From: Mesobacterium_A hydrothermale
GTDB lineage: Bacteria; Pseudomonadota; Alphaproteobacteria; Rhodobacterales; Rhodobacteraceae
NCBI RefSeq assembly: GCF_035818635.1
Contig: NZ_JAYLLH010000029.1
Span: 1-50,364, forward strand
Reading direction: 5' to 3'
DNA length: 50,364 nt
The notes beneath the pieces were generated by a model. It was given only the letters and a program-made list of their open reading frames with translations, had not been told where the DNA came from and did not search any database. Position numbers and translations under genes: made by a program. Of this stretch, positions 12,401-27,400 are shown one piece after another. Numbering within the stretch: position 1 is the stretch's first letter; each line of letters opens with the position of its first letter.

Positions 12401-15400
12401 GTCACCAGCCCGCTGTCGGCGACCCGCGCCACGTAGGTGTCATGCGACATGACGTTGACGTAGTCGAACGGCAGGATCACGTCTGCCTGATCCTCGAACT
12501 GGCCGACGACGATCAGTTCGCCCACTTCGCCCGGTTCGTTGAACAGGAATTCACGCTTGAGGATCGTCAACTCAGTCAAGGCCGCAGCGGACACGTCGAC
12601 ATCCAGCTTGATATCGGGTGTCGCGGCAAAACCATCGTCCGCCGACACCGTGATCGACGCAGCGCCGGTAAAGCCAAGGTCCGGCACGATGCGCAGGTAT
12701 TCGCCATCCGGCGTGAACCGGGCCGAGACATTCTCGGTCGAGACGATGCGGAAGAACACCGGATCGCCCTCGCCATCCTTGGCGATGTCGTCCAGCGCCA
12801 CCAGCACCGGCAGTTCGGCATGGGTGAAGATATCCGGCAGCGTGGTCGCGACCACCGGGGCGGAATTCCCGCGAATGCCGAAGTTGACGTTCAGCACCTG
12901 CCGGTCCTGCGCGTCGATGACCCCGTCGCCGGTGATGTCGCTGCCCGCAGCATTCGTCCGCAACAGGTCGCTGTCGGTCCCGTTCACCGCGCCATCGTTG
13001 TTCAGGTCGCCCGCGGCGTCAACAATCAGGTCATAGGCCCCAGTGCCCCCCACGGCCAGCGTATACAGCCCGGGCTTGGCAAAGCGATAAAGCGCGACGG
13101 TCTGGCCACCGGTCCGCTGCAACGACAAAAGGTTGGCACCGTCGATTTCCGGCGTTGCGTCGGTGGTTGAAGTGACGATACGCACGATCGGGCCCTTGCC
13201 ATCGCCTGGTCCGGTGATGAAATCACTGTCACGCACCGTCAGGGTATAGATCTGCCTGGCCCCGGTCGCGTCACCGCTGATCGTCCGGCCGGTGAATTGG
13301 GAAATACCGCCAAGGTCTTCGTTCACAGGGATCTCTGCGATACCGCCTGCGCCGTCGTGCACGATGACCTTGCCGCTGCCACCGGCGCCGGTGACGATAT
13401 CCAGCCCGTCGTCGTCATAGCCGAACTTGTTGCCAGAGCCGTCTTCCAGCGCCCGGGTCCGCACCAGTCGGCCGTCGCTGTCATAGCTATAGACCGTTGC
13501 CTTGCCGTCGGGTGTGGTGACGCGCACGATCCGGCCATCGGCATCGCGCAGGAACGACAGTACGTCGCCCGCGGCAGAGGTGATGCCGCTGTCACCCACG
13601 AACAGGCGCTGACCCCCTACGGTGATTTCCTGAATCCGCCCATCGGAAGCGGCGGAATAGTCCCGTCCATCCGGCGCCGTCAGCAGGAAGGGGCGGGCGC
13701 CCCCGACGAAGGGATCGGTCGGGTTGTAGGGCAGCCCGTCATCAGCGGTGAAGTACCGCCCGCCGGACTTGCGCAGCAACATGTCGGGGCTTTCCAACGT
13801 CCAGCCGCTACCGCCATCGGCCACCCAGGCCGCGCGATAGAACGTGCGTCCGCCGAGGATTTCCTCGGTCGGGGCAAAGGTAAACCCGATCCGGTCGTCA
13901 TCCGGGGTCGTCAGGTACAGCCGCGCATCTTCCTGTAGCGCGGCATAGATACCATAGGCCTCGCGTCCGGTGGTCCCGGCACTGGTTTCGATATCCAGAT
14001 CAAAACCCGCGCTCCAGCTGCCGAAATCGGCATCCGGCCCGGCCAGGCTGTCATACCGCCGGGTGAGCGAGAAACTGACCCCGTCCAGATCGGTCGTCAG
14101 GTCGGTTTCGGTGGCGATATACCGGCCAGTCTTGTCGGCGCCGTTGATTTCGATATCCACGTTTTCGACAGAATAGCGGTTGCCGATATCCGCCGCGGTC
14201 AGCCGCAGCGAATAGAACCCGTTGGCCAGGTGGCGGGTATCCAGCGTCGCCAGAACGCCGCCCACCGGGTCTTCGCCCGAGGCCAGTTCGCGGATCAGCT
14301 GGCTGCCATCGGCGCTGCGCAATTCCAGCCGCCAGAAATCAAGGTTCAGGTCTTCGACCAACCCCCCGATCTCGACCTCGCCGCTCAGCTGGGTCAGGTT
14401 CAACCCCTGCCCAAGGAACAGCACCGGCGCAGCGCGGTCGGCCGGATCGCGGACCTTGAGCGGCAGCACGGTGTCGCCGATATTGCCGTCTGCGTCCTGC
14501 GCATAAGCGTGCAGGTCGATCTTGCCCGCCTCTGTCGGGGTGATCAGCGCGCGGCCCAGATCATCCAGTGCCAGTTCCTGCGCCCCTGCCCACAGGCTGA
14601 TGGCGGTGATGTCGGACAGGCTGTCGGCCACCACCTGCACCAGAACCTGCTGGTCCGGCACGGCAGGGAAGCTGGGCGTCAGTTCGATCCGCACCACCGG
14701 CAACTCGGGTTCCAGCGTCGCGCGCATGACGATGGTCTGGCGCGCATCGTGCCGTCCGTCGTCAGCGATGAAGGTGACGTAATAGTCCCCCTCCTGCCCC
14801 GGCCCCGGCGTCCATGTTACCGTGCCTGTCGTGGCATCCAGAGTCGCGCCATCGGGCAGATCCAGCGCCTTGAAGGTCAGCGGATTGCCGTCCGGATCGC
14901 TGGCCTCCAGCGTGAAACTCTTTTCTTCGCCGATCAGGAAGGCGCGATCCGAGACCTGCATCACTGGCGCGCGGTTTACATCGGCAATGATGATATCGAC
15001 GGCATAGCGCACCTCGGCCCCGGCGGAGTCCTGCGCGCCAAAGATCACTGTGTGGGTGCCGCTCTGGTCATATTGCGGGATCCAGACGAATTCGCCCCGC
15101 TCTTCCGAGAAGGCCGCGCCTTCGGGCAGGCCCGACACGACGCTCAGCTTCAGCGCGTCGCCATCGGGATCGTCTGCCACAACGGTAAAGCGCATTTCCG
15201 CCCGGTCGCGGCCCAGTTGTGTCGTCATCGGCACGAAGACCGGTGCGCGGTTTTCCTGCTCAATCTCGATCGTCACGGCCTCGTTGCTTTCCGAGTGGCC
15301 GTCCGACACCGTTACGTTGACGGTAAAGGTACCCGCCTGTACCGGCGACGGTGTCCAGTTCAACGTTCCGGTCGCCCGGTCGAAGGTGGCTCCGCTGGGC

Positions 15401-18400
15401 AGGTTGCCGGCGCTGTAGGTCAGCGTATCGCCATTCGCATCCGCAGCACCAAAGGTATAGCTGAGCGCGGTGTTTTCCTTGCCCTTCAGAATGCCGATGG
15501 GATCAAGCACCGGCGCGGCGTTGGCAGCCCGCACCGTGACGCCGAACACCAGGTTCGTGGTGGCCGGTGCGGTCACACCCGCAGCCCCGGTATCCGTGGC
15601 GGACACGGTGGCGGTATGCGCCCCGATCTGGCCACTGGTCGGCGTCCAGGTCAGTTGCGCCCGGCCATAGATCAGCGGGTCCATCGTCAGAACCGCCCCC
15701 GCAGGCAGACCCGACAGCGCAAAGGTCAGCGCGTCCTGATCCAGATCGGTCGCATTCAGCGTCAGCGACAGTTCTTCGCCCGCAACGGCAACCACATCCC
15801 CCTGATATGAGAATTGCGGCGGTTCGTTGTCACTTTGGACATCGATGACAAAGGTATAAAGCGCACCACGCTGCACCCCCTGTGCCCCGCCATCGTCATA
15901 GGCCACCATGGTGACCGCGTGTTCGCCACGGTCGCCCACGCCGGGCGCAAGGCGGATCTTGCCTGTGCCATCGCCGTTGTCGGTGAAGGTGATGAAGTTC
16001 GGCAGCGGCAGGCCAGGGCTTTCGTTGGTCAGCATCAGTGCGATCGGGTCGCCGTCGGGGTCAACCGCGGACACAGGGATTTCCCGAACCTCGCCCCGCG
16101 CCAGCGTGATGTTGGTCAGTTCCGACAAAACCGGCGGCAGGTTCAGTTCGCGCACGGTAATACGCAGGGTTTCTTCTGCGGTCAGCGGGGTACCGGTTTC
16201 GGCGCCATCGTCGGTGGCGCGGAACTTGATGTCGTAGACACCCGCCTGATCGGCACCCGGCACCCACAAAAGCTCCCAGGTTTCGGCATCGAACGTTGCA
16301 CCGGTCGGCAGGCCTTCAACCACTTCGATGGTGACGGATTTGGACAGGTCGCCCAGTTCGTGGAACACGCCGTCTGAATCGCGATAGCCCGGTTCATAGA
16401 ACGGGTTGTCGGGATCGGTGGCAAAGGCCCGGACAGAGAACACCTGGCCTTCGTAGACCTGCAAACCATCGAAATTGTCAAAGACCGGGGCACCATTGCT
16501 GGCGGTCACCTCGATTTCCATCGCCTGAACGGCAACGCCCGTGCCATCAGAAACCGCGAACATGATTTCGTAGGTGCCGGCCTGAATATAGCCCGGGGTC
16601 CATTCGAATTCGCCGGTGCTTGCGTTCAGCTTGGCCCCGAATGGCAGCGTATCGTTGACCACGCCGAAGGACAAAGGTGCGCCCGGCTCTGCATCGGCGA
16701 CAAGGTTGAAGCGGATGCGGTCGCCTTCTGTCGCAGTGATCTTGCCCGGCGTGCGCAGGGCAACAGGGCGCGCGGCTTCGGCGACAAAGATCATCACGTC
16801 GGTCGCCACTTCGCGCAGCCCGTCCGAGGCGCGCACGGTCAGGGTATAGGTGCCCGCCTGTTCATAGCCCACCTGCCACGACAACGTCCGGCGTTCGGCA
16901 TCATAGGACGCACCTTCCGGCAGGTTGTCGATCCAGGTCACGACCTCGTCGCCGTCGATATCGGCGGCAACCACTTCGAATTCGACCAGTTCGCCTTCGC
17001 TGGCGCGCAGTTCTGACGGTATCGACAGGAATTCGGGCGCTTCGTTGCCGCCTTCGACGGTCAGCACGAAACGCTGCACCGTCACCGCGCCACGAGCGTC
17101 GAACACCTGCACCGTAACGGGCGTTTCAAGGTTCGCGGTGGCGTCGGGCATCCACGTCAATTCGCCCGTCGTCGCGTTCAGTGCCATACCTGCCGGACCA
17201 TCCAGCAGGTGGAAAACGATCGTATCGTTGTCTGGGTCCTGCGCCGTGATTGTGTGGGCAAATGCCTCGCCCACGGTCGCGGTTTCCGGCGGGGTCGAGG
17301 TGATGACCGGCGCCTTGTTCGGGCCGGCCGACGCCGCGATACCGGCAGAGAACTGCACCCGCTGGCGATCAGGTGTAACGATTGCCACTGTCTGGCCGCT
17401 TGTGGTGGCCCCCGCGGCCAGTTTGCCGCCATCGGGTAGCGTCGAGGACAGGTCGATCAGCCAGACCCCCTGGTCGGTCTGGCCACTGGCATCGGACGGC
17501 ACGCCGGAATAGCCACGGCGCGGATCCAGCATCAGCAGCACCGGCAGAACAATGTCGTTGGCCCCGGTATTGGTGATCTGCACATCATAAGACACGGTGC
17601 CAAGCGCACGGTTGTACCGCGTAGCAACGAATTCAACCTGGATCTGGGCGCTCAGGTCCTCGATCCCCTGGAACTCGGTGACATAATCGTTGCCCATCCG
17701 GATACCCTGGGTCGAGGTCACAGACCCTTTCACCGTCAGGGTGTAGTCGTCGGCACGCAGGTTCGACACTTTCAGCAGAACCAACCGGTTGGCAGCGTCG
17801 TACACCACCGCATTGGGCGTAATCGTGCCGTTTTCGACGCCTTCCAGTACGTAGTTCTCGGGGTTTACCACCGACGCTGTCGATGTCGGATCGCCCGCGA
17901 ACATATCCTGATCGAAACGTACCGTCAGCACCGACATCGGCAACGGTATGACCGCGTCCTTAGGCGGGTTGGTGGCAACGATCATCGGCGCATAGGCGGG
18001 GCTGACAACGTCGACCTGGTTCGACTGGCTGACCAGGACGCGGCCATCCATCGTGGTGATGACCACATCGCCCCGGGTGCCGCCGCGTGCGACCTCGATC
18101 CGTTGCAGGGTTTCCAGATCGACCATGGTCAGGGCCGAGCCTTCTGCCGCCTCGCCGGTGCTGGACACCGTCCCGGTGTTGGCCGAGATGAACAGCAAGT
18201 CCTCCAACGCGGTGCCTTTCTGACCGAAGGCAAGGCTGTCGATCAGGCTGTCGAATTCCAGCTGAATTTCCGCCCGCTGACGGTTGGTGAACTTCACCAC
18301 CTGGCTCCGGTCGGGCCAGGTCACCGCCCAAAGCGCCCCCTGGTTGTCGAAGGCGATAGAGCCGATGCGCAGATTTTCGTCGCGGCTCCATTGGGTGAAT

Positions 18401-21400
18401 TTCTCGGTCGTGGGATCGAAGGTCAGGATGCCAGAATTGGCACCGACATAGATCAACCCGGTGGTTTCCTCGATCGCCAGACCCATCGTCAGCCCGTCGC
18501 CATAGCGCGCAACGACACCGCCGGTTTCCGCGTCCAGCTTCAGCAGCGCGCCGCCACCGGTCGTGGCCCAGATCGTGCCATCAGCGTCTTCGGCCAGGTT
18601 GAAGATCGGGTCATCCAACTGTGCCAGACGGGTGGTGCTGTCCGCAACGCCGCCCTGCCCGTCGAACAGGAACAGTTCACCGCGGTTCAACCCGCCAGAG
18701 ATCAGGACATTGCCGTTCGACAGCTCAAGGATGGCCATCGGCGCGATGCCGGTCTGCGACGCCTGGAACCCGGTGGCAAAGGCGTTGCCGATGAACGGGT
18801 TCAGGACCGTGGTGTATTCCGGCAGGTTCACCAACGGGTCGGCCGCGGGCACGTTTTCGCTGGCACGGACGAACAGATCGTTCGTCGAGGGCGTTTCCAC
18901 CGGATCGGGCGCGCGGCCAAAGTTCGGCGCGGTGGTGCTGTCGACGGTCGCCGTCCCGCCAAGGTTCACCGGCTGCCCGTCAGATGTGACGGCAGAGCCA
19001 TCCGACGGCACCTCGCGGTTGCCCGCGATATCGGTTGCCCGGGCCAGGAATTCATAGGTCTTGCCGGCTTCGCCCTCGAAGATCAGTGTGCCGCTCACCT
19101 CGGTCAGGCGGCGTTGCCAGATGCGGAAATCGCCCCCGTTCTCGGCCACGTAAAGCGTGACATGCTTGACGCCCGACGCGCCTGGATCGTCTTTCGATTC
19201 ATAGCTGATCTCGTAATTGTCGGTGCCTTTCACCTGCGCTGCGGAAATCGAGGTGTCCGGGGCTGCGCCATCCACCACCTGGATCAGTTCACCGGTGTCT
19301 TCGGGCGCGGCGGTGTCGAACAGCACCCGCGCAGAAGATGTGATGCGCGTGCCGGTTTCGACATCGTCGGCGGGCTTGACCGTGTAGGTGACAAAGCCGG
19401 CCCCCTCGCCGGCCGCCACATTCGGCGGCAGCAGGCCCTTGGTTGTGCTTTGGATCTTTTCGCCGGTCAGCGGGTCGATCGCCTGAATCACCCAGCGCGC
19501 CGCCGCCGGATCCTGGAACAGGTCGATCCCGGCGCTGATGCGCACGACAAAGCCCAGCGTGTCGGAAAAGTCGATTTCGTCCTGATAGAACCAGCGGTCG
19601 TCCGGAACGTCGATGGTGATGTTGCCGATCTTGATATCGCCCAGCCGGAAGCTGCGCGGGTCCAGATCGTCATCCAGCTGCGTCACCACCTCGATCTGGT
19701 TGGCATAGGTCGACGAGGCCGGATCGTTTTCGAATTTCACCGTGAACGGCAAGTCCTCGGACGCGGGCAACCAGCCTTCGGTTTCCAGCGTCTGCGGACC
19801 GGAAATCGACGCCAGCGCACCGCTGTTCGCCGGATCGGCGAAATAATCGGCGAAGTTCAGCGCCTCGAACTCGTCGCCATCCACCGGGGCCGGGCCCTGG
19901 TTCATGAAGTCCTCTGGCAATGCCGCGCCGCGATCCTCGAACGGAACCCAGGGCGAATAGATGCGCACCGCCTCGAAATGCGTTTCGTTGGTCAGACCAA
20001 GGTTGTAGTCGGCAAACTCGGGCAACTGCGGCACCGGGATTTCGCCGGTATAGCATTCGCTTTCGCGTTCGTCCCAGTACTCGATCTCGGCCATCAGGCC
20101 TTCCTGGTGGCCGTAGAGCGTCCGCAATTCTTCGAAGAACCCAAGAATGTCGCCATCCGACCGGATGTCCTGGCCTGCCGGGCCAAACAGGATGCCCGAC
20201 GCCAACGTTGCCATCAGCGACAGGATTTCCTGCTGTTCGCGGATCGGGGGCTTTTCACCTTCGTCGCGCAGGATGCCCGCCTGTTCCAGACCGGCCAGGT
20301 AGAAGTCGACCCACAGGTCGGGGTCGGCCACGATTGCGATCAGCGGTGCGGGTGCCTCGTCGGCGGCCAGGATGTTGTCGCGCAATTCCAGCGCGATCTT
20401 GGTCTGATGCGCCACGAATTCGTCGCGCGTCATGCTGGTCGAGGTGGCGAAGATGTGGAACCGGAACGGGATGAACGGGATCTCGCATTCCCCCGGCTTT
20501 GCCACGTTCTTGTTGTACAGATCCTCAAACGGGAAGGCCGCCATGGCCGCCCCCAGCGCCGGGTTGGCCTCTGCCGCCTTGTCGACGACCGCGTCGTACC
20601 AGTCGCCAATCGCGCCCTGCCCGCCTTCTTCAAGGATACCGTCCAGATCGGGCAGCACGCTGGCCATCCGCGACCGGAAGGCGTCGAACGCCTCGTCATG
20701 CAGTTCCTGCAGGCCGGGATAGGCCGCGATATTGAAGGTAAAGCCCGCAAACCCGTCTGCCGGCAGATCGTACAGATAGCCCTGCGTGGTCAGCTGACCG
20801 TTGGTGTTGACGATGCTTTCCAGCCCGGCCCAGAAGATGTCTTCGTTCGGAGTCCCGGCAGCGCCATCCGGTTCGCCCCGCACGTTGGTAAAGAAATCCA
20901 GGAACGGCAGACCATACACATATGGGTTGTTCAGAAGTTCCGGAACGCCGACCTGGAAGAAGGTGTAAGGGGCATCAAGGTTGTTCAGGTTCTGCAACGC
21001 AACCGAGTAGGTTTCGGTTTCGCCCGGCAGGACAACCCTGCTCCCGCCAATCCCGATCGTCACGTCGCCTTCGATCGCGCGTTCAATCAGGAACCGATAG
21101 GGCGACAGCGCCTGCGCCCCCGACGGGTTGGTCACCACCACGTCATACAAGCCATGCGGCGCGTCGGTCAGATCGAAGGTCGCGATGATCTCGGTCGAGT
21201 TCACGACCTTCCAGTCGACCGGCGCAAATTCGGCAATGTTGGGACGCACGAATTTCACCGTCGCATTGTCGGCGAACTGAGCCCCGGTGATCTTGGTCGT
21301 GACGAACTTGGACGAACCGCCACGGTCGGTCTGCACATCGGTGATGACCAGCGGCATAAGCTCTGCCAGGATCGTCAGGTCAGTGCCGTCCTGCGGACCC

Positions 21401-24400
21401 GAGAAGTTGCGCACCGAGATATAATAGGTTCCCGGTTCGGTCGAGGGCACCAGCGCAATCAGGTCGCTGGACAACGACCCTTCATAGGTTGCGTCAAACG
21501 CATTTGCCGTCGGCAGCGCATCGTGCCGGATGAAAATCTCGTTCAGCGCCGTCGGTTCGGACGACAGCACCGTGACGCGCAGGGTTTCCTCTGGCGGAAC
21601 CGTGATGCGGTAGAGTTTCTCGCCCGCGTTCTGCAAGGAAATCGTCGTCGGCGTCCCGATCAGCAACTCGTCCACCGTGGTTTGCAGCGTGTCGGCGCTG
21701 GCGGTGGTGTTGTTGGCCTCGTTCACGCCCTCGTGGATCTGGTTGAAGATATCGGTGCGCACGATGACGCGATACCCGCCCGGCGTCGCTGCCGGCATCG
21801 TGGTTTCCAGCGTCATCGTCCGGCTTTCGCCGGGGTTCAGCGGGCCCGAGGTGCTGACCCGCCCGATCGGCCGGTCGCCTAGATCCCAGGTGCCATCCGA
21901 CGACAGATACGCGGTATCGGACCAGTTGCCTTCCGCCACGACGTCATCGGACTTGTTGGTCACGACCCAGCTGATCGTGATCGGTTCGCCCGCCCGTGCC
22001 GACGACGGAACCGTGATCGACGTCACCTGCAAATCCGTCGGCGGCGGCAGGTCGATGATCATCGGCACATCGGAACGCGCATCGTTGTTGGCGTCATCGA
22101 CCTCGTAAACCGTGCCGCGGTTGCCGTTCCGGGACGGGTCGGTGACGACAAAGACATAGTAGGCCTCTGTCGGCATGTCGGTGGGCACCGTGAAAGTGCT
22201 GCTGACGTCATAGCTTTCGCCCGCACCCAGACCCCCGGTATGGCCGATCGTACCGATAAAGCGGTCAGACCGGATGTCCAGCAACGGATCGCGGCTGAGA
22301 TAGACCAGATCGTCCCAATCCGCCTGCTGGAACGGCACCGCGCCGCCCTGGTTGGTGACAGTATAAGACACGTCGAACGACTGTCCGCGCACGGCCCGTT
22401 CGCTGGCGTCCAGTTGTGTGACAACCAGTTCCGGCGCGACATAGGCACCAATGTTGATCGCTTCGAACGTGGTGTTGTTGCCCTCGCCCTGGAATTCGCG
22501 CACCACACCGATGGAATTACCTGAAAGGCCACGCAAACGGTCGGAAATCGTCGATTTGCTGTACGAACTGTCGGACAGGTCCGCATCGGTCACGGCCAGA
22601 ACGTGGAAATCGCCCTCGATTTCAAACGGCAGGGTTACGGTGACCGTCGCAGTGTACTTTTCACCTGGGTCAAGCACCCCGACGTGCTTGCTTTCGGCCT
22701 TGATCTCGCGGTTTCCAACCTCGCGCCGCAAAAGGAAATCCCCGGTATCAAGCGAACTGTCCACCGAAAGGTAGACCCGGTCGATCCAGCTTTCTTCGCG
22801 CGTGGCCCGGTTGCCGACGTTGGTAACCTCAAAGCTGATGTCGATGGTCTGTCCCGCGTGCAGATCTTCCGGCACGGTCAGCGCCGTCACCTGCAGATCG
22901 GGTTCCCGATAGGTGATATCGAACGTGCCTTGCAGCATCGAACCTTCGGGGTGTTCGAACGCATTGCGCGTAAACCGCGCCGCCTGCAATTCGTTGTTGC
23001 TGCCGGTATAGGGCCAGGTCCTCTGGTGGTCCTGCTGCGCGCTGTCGGTGTTGGTGAAGACATAAACGTAATAGGGGCCTTCGATTCCCGGCGGCAACGT
23101 CCCTTCCACCGTGCGAGAATAGCTTTCGCCCGCCGCAAGCCCGTCGGCGTTGGAAATCGTCACCGTCTTCAGCAGAGTTGCGCGGTCCCGGATGAATTCG
23201 GGATCGCGCGACACCCAGACTTGATCGCGCCAGTATTGCGTCGTGTCCCAGATGTCCGCTGTACTGTCATTGGTCACCGTGTAGGTGAATTCGACCAGCT
23301 CGCCCGAGAACGCCTCGGTCGGGGTCACGACATCCGTCACCCGCAGGTTCGGTTCCGGCGAACTGACGCTGGTGGTGGTGACATCGGAATTGTCGTCGCT
23401 GTTCGGATCGCCCGACTGCGAGACGATGGCGTGCACGTAAGCCCCGTCCAGACCCGGCGCCAGTTTGGTCTTGAGCGTGTAAGTCTTGCTTTCGTTGATG
23501 CCGATCGAATCCGGCAGGTTGTAATAAAACAACCGCCAGTATTCCTGCCCCGACGCGCTCAGGCTTGGGGTCGAGGTCAGGTAGATCGTGACAAGACTGC
23601 TCCCGGCTTCCTTGTCGCCAGTGTTGCCGACAGTAAATGTGATCTCGAAGTCGTTTTCGCCATCGACCCCGGCCAGAGCCGTGGGTGTGACCGCATCGAT
23701 CGTGATGTTCACGTCCGGTCGCGTCAGATCCGGCGGATCGCCGATCACCGCCAGCACCGGGTTCGACCCGATCACATCGCCGCCGCCAGCCTTGTAGTTG
23801 TTCGAATTCAGCTCTGTCGGGTCGTCTTCGTTGACGTTGACCGCCAACGTATCTTCCAGCAGCGTGCCATAGGGGTCGACCCAAGGCGTGATGTAGTAGT
23901 TCCCCGACCGTACCGTATCGGGCAGCGTCACGGTCACCGTCCGGTCGTACCCGGCCCCCACATCCAACACACCGTCGGTATATTGCAGCGTCTGCAACAG
24001 AACATCGCCCTGCCCCGGATGCGGGCGGTTCTTGTCAACGGTCAGCCAGATCTGTTCCGCCCAGGAGCCCAGGTTGGTGGCCCCTGCCCCACGGTTGGTG
24101 ACGGTATAGGTTACCGTTACCTCGTTGCCTTCAAACGCCTGCGTCGGCGTGACCACGTCATGAACGACAAGGTCGGCAAACGGCACCGGATCGACATAGA
24201 TCTTCTGAACGCCAAGGTTGTTGCCGTCATTCGGCCATTCTTCGACCGCGTTGCCGCTGTCGGTGTTGACCAGCAGGTAAACGTCGCCGCGGAACCGCAG
24301 CGGGATTTGGAAAAACACCTCCTGGCTCAGGTATTCCTCGCCCGAGCCAAGCGCCGCCTCGTTCGAGAAGCTGCCAAGCCGGATGTCGTCGTGGGTGATC

Positions 24401-27400
24401 TTTTCATCCAGCGACAGGTAAACCGAATCCGTCCAGTTCGGCACGGTGGTCGCCACTGCGCCCTGGTTGATCACCGTCCAGCGCAAAGAGCCGGTGCCGC
24501 CTGCGGTAAAGGTGTCGTTGACCTCGAACCCGGAAATCTGAAGATCGGGCCGCGGCAGGCGCGACACCAGAATCTGCGTCGCGCCGTCGCTTTCGTTGTC
24601 ACCTTCGTTGGTATGTTCGTAGACGTCATTGCCGTAGTCTGTGATGACGATCAGATCATACCGATCGTTGGTCTGCGCCGGCAGAATGATCTGTTCACGC
24701 CGGGTATAGGTCGTGTTGGCCTGCAACGGTCCGTCAAACGAATAGGTCCCGATGGCGATATCGTTGCCCGACCCGTCGGACTTGCGCAGCACCAGCCGGT
24801 CGGTCCACGGTCCTTCGGCGGTTCCGGTGCCGGTGTTCTTGACCGTCCACGTCACGTCGATGGCCGACCCTTCGGGCGCGGTGTCGGGTGCCAGGATCTC
24901 GGTCACCACCAGGTTTGGCGGCGGCGTCAGCGTCACGTCGACCTTGTTGGAAACACCCTTGTTGCCATCGTCGGTGAAGACAAATTCATACGGCGCGCCA
25001 TAGGGGGTGGTGCTGGTGCCGCCCGGCGTTTCAACAAAGAAATAGGCCGGGCCTTCCCAGCCGTCGGGCAACGCGATCTGTGCTTCGCGGGTATAGTCCG
25101 CCCCGGCCGCAAGAAAGCCCAGATGCTGGAACTTGCCAGCCAGCACCTTGCCGGTGCCATCGGGATTGTCCGCGATATAGACAAGATCGGTCCAGCGGCT
25201 TGTCTGGGTCAGGCCGATGCCCTGGTTCGCCACCGTCCAGCTGACCAGAACGGTTTCGCCGGACTTGGCCGTATCCGCGGCCGTGACATCGGTCACCACC
25301 ATATCCGCATAGGGGATCGGGGCCACGTCAAAGAACCCGTCCAGCTTCATCCGGTTGTCGGTTTCCTGGCCGTTCTCGAACACCTCGTCCTTGGCGTCCG
25401 CGATCACATACAGGTGGAACCGTCCGTTCAGCGCCGTCGGCAGGTAGAAGCTTTCGCTGCGGTCATAGGTGGCGTCCTTGTCCAGCCCGCCGGTGTGGTC
25501 GAACTCGGCAATCGTGCGGTCGTCGCTGTTGCCGATCACTTCGTCGGTGGAAATGACGATCCGGTCGGTCCACCCATCGGTAATGCCCCGTCCGGTGCCG
25601 GTGTTTTCGACCGTCCAGCTGACGGTAACATACCCCGGATCATCCACCGTCAGGTTCGGGGCGTCAACCGCGGTGACTTCCAGATCGGCATAGGGGGCCA
25701 ATGTCACATCCAGCGCGATAGCACCGATGTTGTCATCCTCGTGGCCTGGTTCCGTCACCGTGCCATCGGCATCGGTGCCGACAAGGATGAACCAGGCCCC
25801 GGACACGGAAATCGGCAGCGCGATATCGGCAAAGGCCGCGGCAGAAGCCCCGTTGGCCAGCGGCGCAACCTGCGCCACGTCGGCGAGCGTGATGTCCTGC
25901 GAATCCAGCGTGTCATCGCGGCTCAGCCAGATCCGGTCGGTCCAGTCCAGACGCGCCGGGCCGTCGCCGGCATTGACCACCTCCCAGCTGACCCGGATGG
26001 TATCGCCCGAAGTCGGCGCCGTGTCATCCAGCGTCAGCGTGCCAATGGTCAGGTTCGGGTGGCGCAGTGTGACCGCCGCGCTTTGGCCCGAGTTGTTGTT
26101 GTCGCGACCGCCTTCGAACACGTCACCGGCGCGATCGGTGCGCAACTCGAACCGGTATTCGCCGATCCCCACCTCGGGGACGACGACTTGCAGCGTGGTA
26201 GTATAGCTGTCGCCCACCGCCAGATCAAAGGTCCGGTCCGCGCGCGCCAGCAGCGCCCCGCTGCCCAGCCCCGGCCCGACAAGATACAGTGCGTCTTCCC
26301 AGGTGGCCCGCGCGCTTGCTTCGCCATCGTTGACAACCGTAAAGGTCACATCGACGGTTTCGCCCGGTACCAACGACGATGGTCCGGTGACAGACGACAC
26401 CCGCAGGTCAGCCGACGGTGCTGCCGCCAGCGCCAGCGTACCGGTCGAAACCTTGACGTTGTTGCCGGTCTCGCCGCGTTCGTAAACGTCCCCGCGCGGG
26501 TTGGTTTCAACGATGACATAATAGTTGCCGATAAAGCCCGGCGGCAGCGTGAAGGTCGCGCTTTGGGAATAGCTGGCGTCCTTCGCCAGGGCGGTGTCGC
26601 GCACGAATTCACCCAGCAGCGCGTCGGTGCCATCGATCGTGACATCGGACGACAGATAGACCCGGTCGACCCAGGCATCGTTGCCCGCGGTCACGTCGTT
26701 GGGGCCAAAGTTCGCCACCCGCCATGCAACAGTGATTTCCTCGCCCGCGACATACGATCCGGTCGGCGCCGTCAGCGCCTGAACCGCAAGATCGGAATAG
26801 GGGGAGGACAGCGTGACCTGTGCATCATCCACGTTGTTGGTGCGGGTGTCGGGTTCCAGCACCGCCTTGTCTGCGTCAGCCACAACCAGAAAGCTGACCG
26901 CGCCTTCGATCCCGATTGGCAGGGTAACGTCGGTGGTAACGGTATAGCTGCCATTCACATCCAGCGCGCCGGCATGACTGACCGATGTCAGCAGGATATC
27001 GGTGTCATCCAGGATCGCATCGGTGGAGATATAGACCTTGTCGGTCCACCCTGTCGCATCGGTTGCAATCGCACCCTTGTTTTCGACTTTCCAGGAAATC
27101 TGACCGGTCTCGCCGCCACGCGGGTCGGCGGGCGTGCCGGTGATCGTCGCCACAAGGTCTGCATAGGGCCGCTGAATCGACGTCACGTCCAGGGTGCTGC
27201 GGTTGTTGGTTTCCGCCTGGTAGGTGGTCAGCCCGTCGCGCGCTTCGTTCAACGCATCGCGGCCCGAGGTATCCTGATCCGCATCGACATAGATCCGCAG
27301 ATCGCCAACCCCGGCCGATCCGTGCGGCAGGTCAAAGCTCAGGGTGCGGGTGGCGCTGTCCCCTGCCCCGATCATCGCCCCTTCGGACGCCACAGCCACG

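Noticed and set aside
13330..14130. RHS polymorphic toxin
   Set aside because: Only a few YD-like repeats occur, with no RHS core autocleavage motif and no C-terminal toxin domain after them.
20791..20802. GGTCAGCTGACC inside the giant gene as a third parS copy
   Set aside because: Only the central 10 bases match and the flanking ATT/AAT symmetry of the two real copies is missing. Chance occurrence within coding sequence is likely.
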